DNA of 36,481 nucleotides, from positions 1-36,481 of the forward strand of contig CAYNGH010000018.1 in assembly GCA_964396845.1 (NCBI GenBank), written 5' to 3'. Source of the stretch: CAYNGH01 sp964396845. GTDB lineage: Bacteria > Vulcanimicrobiota > JAJTBE01 > CAYNGH01. Positions 1-7,338 of this stretch are shown here, one piece after another (position 1 is the stretch's first letter; each line of letters starts with the position of its first letter). A program made the translations under genes and the position numbers. The notes under the pieces are model-generated. The model was not told the DNA's origin, ran no database searches, and was given only the letters and a program-made list of their open reading frames with translations.

Positions 1-1502
1 CTACCATCACCAACGACGGCGTGACCATCGCCAAGGAAGTTGAGTTAGAAGATCCCCTGGAAAACATGGGCGCTCAGCTTATCCGGGAAGTGGCATCCAA
101 GACCAACGACATCGCCGGCGACGGCACCACCACTGCAACGGTTCTGGCATACACTATGATCAAGGAAGGTATGCGAAATGTAACCGGCGGTGCCAACCCC
201 ATGTTCATCAAGCGGGGTGTTGAAAAGACCGTCACCAAGGCTGTGGAGGAAATCAAAAAAATGGCTGTGCCTGTGGAAACCCAGGACACCATTGCCGAGG
301 TGGCTGCCATCGCTGCCAATAACGACCGCCAGATCGGCGACATGATCGCCGAGGCCATGAACAAAGTAGGCAAAGACGGAGTCATCACCGTGGAAGAGTC
401 CAAGACTCTGGCCACCACTCTGGAGCATGTCGAGGGAATGCAGTTTGACAAGGGCTACATCTCCCCTTATATGATCACCGATGCCGACCGGATGGAAGCG
501 GTTCTTGACGAGCCTTACATTCTCATCTCCGAGAAGAAGATTTCCGCAGTAACCGACATTCTGCCCATCCTGGAAAAGATCGTCCAGATGCAGAAACCCC
601 TGGTCATCATGTCAGAAGATGTGGAAGGCGAAGCCCTGGCCACCCTGGTGGTCAACAAACTTCGGGGCACCTTCAACTGCGTGGCGGTCAAGGCCCCCGG
701 CTTTGGCGACCGGCGCAAGGAGATGCTCAAGGATATCGCCATTCTCACCGGCGGACAGGTCATCAGCGAAGAGCTGGGCCTCAAGCTGGACAAGGTCACC
801 ATTGACATGCTGGGGCAGGCCCAGAAGGTCAAGGTAACCAAGGAAGAAACCACCATCATCGAGGGCAAAGGCAAGGAGTCGGACATCAAGGACCGGATCA
901 ACCAGATCACCCGGGCCATCGAGGACACCGATTCAGACTTTGACCGGGAAAAACTCCAGGAGCGCAAGGCCAAACTGGTAGGCGGTGTTGCCGTCATCCG
1001 TGTTGGCGCTGCCACAGAAACCGAGCTCAAGGAAAAGAAACATCGCATGGAGGATGCCCTGTCGGCCACCCGGGCCGCGGTGGAAGAAGGAATCGTCCCC
1101 GGCGGTGGTGTCACCCTGGTGAATGTCATCAACATCCTTGAGAAATTCTCTCTGGAAGGTGATGAGGATCTGGGCCGGAAAATCGTAATCCGGGCGCTGG
1201 AAGAACCTCTCCGCCAGATATGCGATAATGCGGGCCGTGAAGGTTCCGTCATCGTGGAGAAGGTGAAGACTCTGGAGCCGGGACATGGCTATGACGCAAT
1301 GAAGGGTGAATATACCCGGATGCTCTCCGCAGGCATCGTTGACCCGGTGAAGGTTACCCGGTCTGCACTGCAGAATGCAGCTTCCATTGCTGCCATGGTT
1401 CTCACCACTGAAACCCTGGTCTGTGAAAAGCCCGACAAGAAGGGCGAAGGTGGCGGAATGCCCGCCGGAATGCCTGGAATGGGCGGAATGGGCATGATGT
1501 AA
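1..1502 (+). CDS. groEL: Chaperonin GroEL (5' end outside window)
   Basis: ATP-dependent 60 kDa chaperonin that folds cytosolic proteins in a double-ring complex with GroES. The reading frame is open from the window edge (first full codon at 3), so the gene is 5' truncated; by comparison with E. coli GroEL about 47 residues are missing. Visible landmarks are the nucleotide-binding segment AGDGTTTATVL near the start, the apical domain in the middle, the equatorial block DALSATRAAVEEGIVPGGG that carries the catalytic Asp (E. coli D398), and a C-terminal GGM-rich tail ending MPGMGGMGMM. The projected full length, about 546 residues, is normal for the family. An intrinsic terminator follows 31 bases after the stop. 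groES, if linked, lies outside the window. Confidence 0.98.
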   Translation, partial: TITNDGVTIAKEVELEDPLENMGAQLIREVASKTNDIAGDGTTTATVLAYTMIKEGMRNVTGGANPMFIKRGVEKTVTKAVEEIKKMAVPVETQDTIAEVAAIAANNDRQIGDMIAEAMNKVGKDGVITVEESKTLATTLEHVEGMQFDKGYISPYMITDADRMEAVLDEPYILISEKKISAVTDILPILEKIVQMQKPLVIMSEDVEGEALATLVVNKLRGTFNCVAVKAPGFGDRRKEMLKDIAILTGGQVISEELGLKLDKVTIDMLGQAQKVKVTKEETTIIEGKGKESDIKDRINQITRAIEDTDSDFDREKLQERKAKLVGGVAVIRVGAATETELKEKKHRMEDALSATRAAVEEGIVPGGGVTLVNVINILEKFSLEGDEDLGRKIVIRALEEPLRQICDNAGREGSVIVEKVKTLEPGHGYDAMKGEYTRMLSAGIVDPVKVTRSALQNAASIAAMVLTTETLVCEKPDKKGEGGGMPAGMPGMGGMGMM

Positions 1503-1533
1503 GCCCAAGAGATAACACAACTGATCAACCCAT

Positions 1534-1564
1534 CGGGAGGCCTTCCAGGGCCTCCCGGTTTTTT
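1534..1564 (+). terminator. Rho-independent terminator of groEL
   Basis: A perfect 9-bp stem (CGGGAGGCC, 1534-1542, with GGCCTCCCG, 1549-1557) closes a 6-base loop, and a run of six T (1559-1564) follows almost directly. It separates groEL from the stress-protein gene. Confidence 0.93.
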
Positions 1565-1644
1565 ATCATGAATTCTTCCGGGATTGAGGCAAAAGAATTC
1601 TTTCCTGGAGAAGGTTTCCCGGTTCTTTCAGCCAAGAAATCAGA

Positions 1645-2490
1645 ATGATCAGATCAATTCTCATACCTCTGGGGGATGATGTCAATTCATTTGTGGCTCT
1701 ATCCGGGGCCTTGTTTCTGGGTCAGGAAGACGGCGGTGGAGTGGAGATTCGGGGGATATTTCCCTGGGATCGCCAGATGCAAACAGAAAGGCTTTTCCGA
1801 GAAAAGAAGCTGTCGGGGAAAAATCCTGATGACAAAAAAAGAGTCGAAGAGTTAGCAGATAAAATGGAGAAAGAAGCCTTCGAAACTGTTCGACAACGTT
1901 TCCAAACCCTGACCGGGGATTATCCCGGAGTCCGCCGTCTGGAGCCTGTCCGGGGAACTCTGCCGGGAGCAGTCCTTTCCAGAGAGAGGGCCTCGGATAT
2001 TGTAATTCTGGGACGGCCTGATACAGGGGGAGGAAGGGGCCAGCTGGCCGTTAATAATGATATTTTGCAGTTGCTTTGGGAATGTCACCGGCCGGTGATG
2101 CTGATATCCAGGGGAACCCTGCCGGGTAAATCCATACTTCTTGCCTGCGGTGACGGCCCCAAGACCTCAGCAGCCCTGCGGGTGACCGGGGATCTGGCCC
2201 GGATGACCGGGGGAAAGGTTTATGCCTTGTTTGTGGGAAAAGAAGAAGATGTGATGGTTCCCCGGATAAAAACTGTGGAAGACTACCTGCGTCCCCACGG
2301 TGTCAGACCTGTGACCCTGTGGAAAAAAGGAAAGGTGGCCGGGGCCATCAGGGAATCCCTGGAGAGCACCGGCGCATCAATCCTGGTAATGGGAAGCCCC
2401 CGCCGGGAGTCCATCTTCAGTATCTTTGCCCAGGATCCTGCCCGGAAGATGGCAGTAAGAATTTCAAAACCGGTGGTGTTCTGCAAGTGA
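1645..2490 (+). CDS. Tandem universal stress protein (UspA family)
   Basis: A 281-residue protein that looks like two consecutive Usp domains. The first runs from the N-terminus (MIRSILIPLGDD, typical Usp beta1) to about residue 155 (HRPVMLIS, the usual last strand). The second starts near residue 162 (KSILLACGDG) and ends KPVVFCK. Usp proteins are cytosolic alpha/beta (Rossmann-like) proteins linked to stress survival. The canonical ATP-binding signature G-x2-G-x9-G-S/T is degenerate in both halves (the second reads VMGSPRRESIF), so nucleotide binding is doubtful. No strong Shine-Dalgarno precedes the ATG. It is separated from groEL by a terminator, and its stop overlaps a small downstream ORF. 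The family call is firm; the role is unknown. Confidence 0.82.
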   Translation: MIRSILIPLGDDVNSFVALSGALFLGQEDGGGVEIRGIFPWDRQMQTERLFREKKLSGKNPDDKKRVEELADKMEKEAFETVRQRFQTLTGDYPGVRRLEPVRGTLPGAVLSRERASDIVILGRPDTGGGRGQLAVNNDILQLLWECHRPVMLISRGTLPGKSILLACGDGPKTSAALRVTGDLARMTGGKVYALFVGKEEDVMVPRIKTVEDYLRPHGVRPVTLWKKGKVAGAIRESLESTGASILVMGSPRRESIFSIFAQDPARKMAVRISKPVVFCK

Positions 2491-2753
2491 AAAAAGAGAG
2501 TCAATCCAATGAACCTCCAGGAAGAAAATCCCCTAATCTCCGGCTGACCCTGACTATCATAATCCTGCTGATTGCCCTTCTTGTGCAGTTTTACCTGTTT
2601 TTTCGATATTCGTACTTTCTCAATCCTTCAGACATGGTGCCTTCTCCCGATGATGCCCCGGCAGAAAACACCGGCCAGGCAAACCCCGGGTTTAATTACC
2701 GCCATTGGTGTCCTGGGGCTTTTTCCACAGTTCCGATGCTTTCACCGGTTTGA
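2487..2753 (+). CDS. Putative small single-pass membrane protein
   Basis: Possible 88-residue protein starting at GTG 2487, which overlaps the TGA stop of the stress-protein gene (GTGA), an arrangement typical of translational coupling. After a polar N-terminus of about 20 residues there is one clear hydrophobic helix (LTLTIIILLIALLVQFYLFF, about residues 22-41), then a Pro/Asp-rich tail. Its last 62 bases overlap the 3' end of the convergent membrane-protein gene, and no strong ribosome binding site is seen. I recognise no family. The transmembrane segment and stop/start overlap favour a real gene; the convergent overlap argues against or suggests the true 3' end has shifted. Confidence 0.45.
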   Translation: MKKESQSNEPPGRKSPNLRLTLTIIILLIALLVQFYLFFRYSYFLNPSDMVPSPDDAPAENTGQANPGFNYRHWCPGAFSTVPMLSPV

Positions 2754-4758
2754 GCCGGCGGATATTGGGAGGTATGCCAGGCAGATTCCCCGGGGAACCC
2801 TGAGTTGCAGGGACTGACTTTGACATCTTTTTTGGCGGAGTCACAATAAAAGGCGGCCTTTTCCCGGTCAATGGATTCCTCTGAGAGAAAAGATCCCCCG
2901 AGGAAACCGGCGCCACAAACCCCCTGACTGGAGGAGCGGGTATCCCGGAAGGCTTTTTCCCCGGAGCCTTTTCCGGTGTGGATTCCTTCGGGGCCTCTGG
3001 CTGTTGAGGCTTCTTTTCTTCGGGAGCAGTCCTGATTATCTGCCATTTATCTGGCCCGGGTTTTTGTCTGATGGGATCTTTTCCCGGCATTCTCCCAGCA
3101 GGGGGTCGGGAGGTTTTGTTTTCCCGGACTCTGGAATGATTCCCCTGACTCGGTCTTTCCCCGGCAATGGGTCTTCTTTTATTTGAAGTGAAATCGATAC
3201 CCCGGCGGGGAGAGGCTTCCTCGGAAGCAGGACTCCGGGACGCACCGGGAGCAGAGGTGTTCCGGCGGGGAGGAGGCGGAGTGTCGGCAGGTCTGCGGGG
3301 TGTTGTTTTTGCCTCTTCAACATGGCGAATCCCTCCAAAGCCTTTCTTTTTTGCCTTGGGGCGGGGATCCTCCTGTCGGGGAGATGCTGTTGGCTTCACC
3401 GGTGATCTTCTGGGGGTTTCCTGGGGTTTCTCTTCAAGCCGTGATTGGTCATTCCCATGACGGCTCTCTAACAGGGCTTCAAAGTCAAAGGTTTCATCTT
3501 GATTCTGGCTGACGGTTCCCCCGGGCACAAAACCCAGGGGAGGACTCTGGGGCATCACGGGGATCTGAGGATTGGCCGGCACCGGCTCCCCGGCAAAATT
3601 AATCCCCAGCGCTTCGTATATTGGAAGGTCTTCCTCCTTGCGATCGTCCACCAGCATTTCCCTTTCCGGTTCTCCCAGGTCATCATCATCCCCGGATTCA
3701 TCTGCGGGAGCTGAGGAAGCCTGAGGATCGCTTTCCTTGACCATCTGATTGCGGAAATCCTCGGCAAAGGGAAACTCCTGGCTGTGCTGGTAATCATCAA
3801 GGCTGATCTTCTCCCGGGATCGGGTGGCAATATCATCTCCCTCGGTGATCTGGCGGAAGTCCTCGGAAAAGTAATACTGACCGTCACCCCCCCATTCTTC
3901 CTGTGCCCCCCTGTCCCCATGGGAAGACTCATCTCCGGGAGAATCCACCTGGCCCTGATTTTCTTTCTTTGAAACCTGGAGGCTCCCCCACAGGGCCTCG
4001 GAGCGGGCCTTTCGAAGCTCCATCTTCTCTTCGGTTTTCTCTATATCCGGCCTGGCCGGTGGAGAAACATCATCGCCGGAAACAGGAGAAGGACTGCCGG
4101 TGCGGCTGATATTCTCCATATGTGACCACATCTCATCAGGGGAAGAAAACCCGGATCCCGCATCCATACCAATATCAGTGTCGGACACCACAGGCCCCTT
4201 GGCGGAAAAGGGGATTACCTTGGGTTTCTCCGGCTCCCTGGGGAGGGTCTTCTCCACTTCTTCCTTGAATTTCTTGAAATCCCGGACAACTATCCGTTTT
4301 CCTTCCTCGGGCTTACCCTTCTGGTTCATCATCCGCACTGCGGAATGATCTGAGTAAACCAGGCTTTCTCCCACATGAAAGAAAGGATGTACTGCCCGCA
4401 TGAGCCGGAAGAAGAAATATATGCCCATAACCATGGACATTACAAAAGTGATGTTGTCAAATTCCAGATATATCCTTGGAATGGCAATAAGAAGGACAAC
4501 TGGTATGGTTTCGAGGGTTGCGATAGACAGAGGAATCAGAAGAGTCCGACGCATAAAGGTGTTCTCGTTGAAAACAAAGAAAAAAATCCCCAGCCCCCAC
4601 ACCACCAGAGGAACCAGCCAGGAATATTCACTGAATTGAGTGAACCTTTCAACAGCAAACTGACCCCCCAGGGCCAGAATCAGCCCCAGGACTGTCAGAA
4701 TTGCGACGGTCAGGTAATTGATAGTCGCCCCTTCAGATGTTTGTGTGGTTCTGTCCAT
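2692..4758 (-). CDS. Membrane protein with four N-terminal helices and a long low-complexity tail
   Basis: A 688-residue protein of no family I recognise. Four hydrophobic helices occupy about residues 14-36, 45-65, 71-95 and 102-118. The remaining ~550 residues are hydrophilic and probably disordered, rich in Pro, Ser, Glu, Lys and Arg. Within the tail, acidic stretches (about 240-400, for example DESGDDDDLGEPE) give way to a basic, proline-rich section (about 430-688). Small motifs such as GFGGIRHVEEAK interrupt it. The architecture fits a membrane-anchored scaffold or regulator, but that is inference. A promoter candidate lies just upstream (4793-4821). It follows an MscS-type channel gene by about 100 bases on the same strand, and its 3' end runs into a convergent small ORF. 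Confidence 0.7.
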   Translation of the reverse strand: MDRTTQTSEGATINYLTVAILTVLGLILALGGQFAVERFTQFSEYSWLVPLVVWGLGIFFFVFNENTFMRRTLLIPLSIATLETIPVVLLIAIPRIYLEFDNITFVMSMVMGIYFFFRLMRAVHPFFHVGESLVYSDHSAVRMMNQKGKPEEGKRIVVRDFKKFKEEVEKTLPREPEKPKVIPFSAKGPVVSDTDIGMDAGSGFSSPDEMWSHMENISRTGSPSPVSGDDVSPPARPDIEKTEEKMELRKARSEALWGSLQVSKKENQGQVDSPGDESSHGDRGAQEEWGGDGQYYFSEDFRQITEGDDIATRSREKISLDDYQHSQEFPFAEDFRNQMVKESDPQASSAPADESGDDDDLGEPEREMLVDDRKEEDLPIYEALGINFAGEPVPANPQIPVMPQSPPLGFVPGGTVSQNQDETFDFEALLESRHGNDQSRLEEKPQETPRRSPVKPTASPRQEDPRPKAKKKGFGGIRHVEEAKTTPRRPADTPPPPRRNTSAPGASRSPASEEASPRRGIDFTSNKRRPIAGERPSQGNHSRVRENKTSRPPAGRMPGKDPIRQKPGPDKWQIIRTAPEEKKPQQPEAPKESTPEKAPGKKPSGIPAPPVRGFVAPVSSGDLFSQRNPLTGKRPPFIVTPPKKMSKSVPATQGSPGNLPGIPPNIRRLKPVKASELWKKPQDTNGGN

Positions 4759-4792
4759 ATTCCCCGATCATGCCTGTGTTATAGATTATTTC

Positions 4793-4821
4793 TATATATT
4801 TCAGGTGAGTAATTCATACAA
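4793..4821 (-). promoter_or_regulatory. Sigma-70-like promoter candidate for the 688-residue membrane protein
   Basis: Read on the minus strand, TTGTAT (4816-4821) and TATATA (4793-4798) are separated by 17 bases in an AT-rich stretch upstream of the ATG at 4758. The -35 matches only partly, so the call is tentative. Confidence 0.45.
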
Positions 4822-4861
4822 ACCTAAAAAATCACAGCATATTTCCGGCTTGCCCCCGTTA

Positions 4862-5932
4862 TCATGCAAGATTCACCCCTGCATCCCTGATGGCCTTTAA
4901 TATGGATTTGTAAAGGTCCTGCCTGGCCTGCAGGTATTGATCCTGTCCAGTGGTCTGAAGAAAAAAATCGATGGAAATTTCCATCCCTGTGTTGGTGAGG
5001 CTGGCAAGATAAACCCGGATACCTCCCTTTGATGTATCGGGATGGTTGTATATCACCTTGTGGATCCATTCCATGGCCTTGTCAACCCGATCCGTATGGT
5101 TATCCAGGGAAATCCTGATTGCGCTTGTAACCCGACGGCGCATGGCCCGGGAGAGGTTTTCCACGGTCTGGTTTGCAATGGAGCTGTTGGGCACCGATAC
5201 CAGGGTTTCATCGGCAGTGCGGATCCGGGTGCACCGGAAACCCACATCCTCCACCACTCCTTCGGTGGCGCCGGCCCGGATGTGATCTCCCACTGAGAAG
5301 GGTTTATCCAGAAAAATCGTGAGGGAGCCAAATATATTGGCCAGGGTTTCCCTGGCGGCCAGGGCCACTGCCAGACCCCCGATGCCGAAGCCTGCCACAA
5401 GGCTGGAAACCGAGTATCCAAGGTTCTGGATAACCAGAATGAAGGCAATGGTTCCTGCAAAGAGCTTCAGGCAGGTCTTGAGAACAGGAAACAGCGACGA
5501 ACCGCCGGGCCGGTCTTCTTCTTTCTCCTTTTCAACCATATGTTCCGCGGTGGAGTCGATGAATCGGAATATGAGCCATGTGACATCAATGGTTATAAGA
5601 GCGTATATCAGCTGGTTGAGGGTATTTCTGATGATGGGCGGATCCAGAACCGCCACCGCGGTCAGAGTGGCTAAAAGGATCACCAGCAGGGCCACCGGCC
5701 CGTCCAGCACCGTCACCATCCGATCATCAAACTGTGTATGGGTGGATTCGGCAAACTTTTTGAAATGAACCCGGATGAGATACTGAACCAACTTGCTAAG
5801 GAGAATGGACAGGACAATTATCACCAGTGCCGATATGATCTGGCCGTTGGTGTAATCCTTTGACAGGACAAATTTTTCACCCAGGAAGAGCTTCAGCCTG
5901 GTGAAAGCTACTGACTGCAGGAAACCCAGCAT
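4862..5932 (-). CDS. MscS-family mechanosensitive ion channel
   Basis: A 356-residue inner-membrane channel predicted to open under membrane tension and release osmolytes. Hydrophobic helices lie near residues 30-53, 80-98, 107-123 and 155-172. The pore-lining TM3 signature, GFGIGGLAVALAARETLAN, is at about 181-199 and is followed by the beta-domain sequence FLDKPFSVGDHIRAG. The C-terminal alpha/beta domain ends ILKAIRDAGVNLA. The start at ATG 5932 is chosen because a GGGGGAG ribosome binding site (5939-5945) sits 6 bases upstream; the longer frame from TTG 6007 adds 25 charged residues and has no such site. The upstream propeller lipoprotein gene ends 88 bases away on the same strand, so the two are probably co-transcribed. 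Confidence 0.93.
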   Translation of the reverse strand: MLGFLQSVAFTRLKLFLGEKFVLSKDYTNGQIISALVIIVLSILLSKLVQYLIRVHFKKFAESTHTQFDDRMVTVLDGPVALLVILLATLTAVAVLDPPIIRNTLNQLIYALITIDVTWLIFRFIDSTAEHMVEKEKEEDRPGGSSLFPVLKTCLKLFAGTIAFILVIQNLGYSVSSLVAGFGIGGLAVALAARETLANIFGSLTIFLDKPFSVGDHIRAGATEGVVEDVGFRCTRIRTADETLVSVPNSSIANQTVENLSRAMRRRVTSAIRISLDNHTDRVDKAMEWIHKVIYNHPDTSKGGIRVYLASLTNTGMEISIDFFLQTTGQDQYLQARQDLYKSILKAIRDAGVNLA

Positions 5933-5938
5933 AAATTT

Positions 5939-5945
5939 CTCCCCC
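5939..5945 (-). promoter_or_regulatory. Ribosome binding site deciding the MscS start
   Basis: GGGGGAG on the minus strand, 6 bases from ATG 5932. It supports the shorter protein over the TTG start at 6007. Confidence 0.75.
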
Positions 5946-6020
5946 GTTTCTTCTTTTTTTCTTCTCTCAAGCCAATTTCCCTCCACAGTCCGCCCCGTGG
6001 TTTCCAAGAGCAGAGATAAT

Positions 6021-7238
6021 TCATTCCCCTATGCAATAAAGGCTGCCATCGTCGCATCCCACATAAAGCCGGCGATCCGGGCCGATGACCGGTGAAGAAT
6101 TCATCGGCCCGGTCATGTCAACCTGAAAAACCATCTTTCCTTCACCGTCAAGGCAGTGAAGAAGAAAGGGCGACCTCCCCCGGGACTTATCCGGCGGTTC
6201 GGGACGATGCCGGGCATGGCTTGCGATGTATATGAACCCTTCCCCGTCAACAGCCGGGGATGAACGGATGTCATGCCCCGTGTCGTATTTCCACAGGATC
6301 TCCCCGTCACCGTCGGCGCAGTAAACCAGCCCGTCGGTGGAGGCGAAGATGACCCGGCCCTCATGATCCAATGCAGCAGATGAGAATATCGGCCCGCCGG
6401 TGGTGATTTTCCACAGAAGAGTCCCTTCAGAATCCAGGCAGTAAAAGTTGTGATCCTCTGAGCCAAAATAAATCCTTCCAGATGAATCCACCACAGGCGA
6501 AGTAAAAATCTCCGCCTCTGCAGTAAATTTCCACAATAGATTTCCATCCAGGGCAATGCAGTGGAGATGATGATCCTCGGAGCCTATGTAAATCCGTCCT
6601 TCTCTGTCAATGGCAGGGGAAGAGAATATCCGATCTCCGGTCTGGTATCGCCATATTTGCTTTCCTTCCATGTTTAAAAGGTATAAAAATCCGTCCTCGG
6701 ATCCAAAGAGAACACCGGGTTTATCCCCAAAAGCAAAGTTGGCCGATGAGAATATCTCTCCCCGGGCCCGGAATTTCCATACGGGCTTTCCATGAGAGTC
6801 GATGCAGAAGAAACCGCCATTTTCGCATCCAATGTATATATTGCCATTATCATCAATGGCCGGGGATGCAAAGAACCAGTCAGGGCCGGGAAACTCCCAC
6901 CGCCGGGAGCCGTCGGGGTTGACCCGGTAAACCTTTCCGTCATGAGATCCTACCGCCACCGAGCCATCAGCATATACCGCCGGGGACGAGAAGACTTTAC
7001 CTCCTGTTTCAAAACGCCACAGGATATTCCCCCGGCGGGGGCCGGGAAGACCTGACCTGCCGGTGTTCTGTGGGTCAGAACGAAACCGCTGCCACAGAGG
7101 TGTTTCATGGGGGGCAGGTTTCCCCACAGTCACCACCGGAGGATCCTGCTGGTGTTTCCGGGGACATCCCACCGAAAATACAAGAAGAAACACCGACAGG
7201 ATCAGGGTGAAAGCATTGATGAACTGCTTCTGTTTCAC
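6021..7238 (-). CDS. Lipoprotein with PQQ-like beta-propeller repeats
   Basis: A 405-residue exported protein. Residues 1-25 form a lipoprotein signal (hydrophobic FTLILSVFLLVF then SVGC, lipidated Cys25). From about residue 65, eight repeats of about 37-42 residues follow the pattern [IL]-L-W-[KR]-[FY]-x-T-G-G-x-[IV]-F-S-S-P-A-[IV]-D-x-x-G-x-I-Y-x-G-S-x-D, typical of PQQ-binding-like beta-propellers (BamB, quinoprotein dehydrogenase-like). Nothing indicates a bound quinone or enzyme activity, so a scaffold or binding role is likelier. The penultimate repeat carries a basic insertion (ARHRPEPPDKSRGRSP). The start is GTG 7238, with GGAGG 6 bases upstream. It is divergent from the acyl-CoA synthetase gene and leads into the MscS gene. 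Confidence 0.88.
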   Translation of the reverse strand: MKQKQFINAFTLILSVFLLVFSVGCPRKHQQDPPVVTVGKPAPHETPLWQRFRSDPQNTGRSGLPGPRRGNILWRFETGGKVFSSPAVYADGSVAVGSHDGKVYRVNPDGSRRWEFPGPDWFFASPAIDDNGNIYIGCENGGFFCIDSHGKPVWKFRARGEIFSSANFAFGDKPGVLFGSEDGFLYLLNMEGKQIWRYQTGDRIFSSPAIDREGRIYIGSEDHHLHCIALDGNLLWKFTAEAEIFTSPVVDSSGRIYFGSEDHNFYCLDSEGTLLWKITTGGPIFSSAALDHEGRVIFASTDGLVYCADGDGEILWKYDTGHDIRSSPAVDGEGFIYIASHARHRPEPPDKSRGRSPFLLHCLDGEGKMVFQVDMTGPMNSSPVIGPDRRLYVGCDDGSLYCIGE

Positions 7239-7328
7239 GGGTTTCCTCCTTCACTGACAGTCCCTTGCTGGTTCATTGCCAAGAGGAAATAACCCTCTGC
7301 CGATGAAGGTTTGAATGAGAAATTCTTT

Positions 7329-7333
7329 GGAGG
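7329..7333 (+). promoter_or_regulatory. Ribosome binding site deciding the acyl-CoA synthetase start
   Basis: GGAGG lies 5 bases before ATG 7339, choosing this start over the in-frame ATG at 7315, which has no such site. Confidence 0.85.
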
Positions 7334-7338
7334 TAGTT

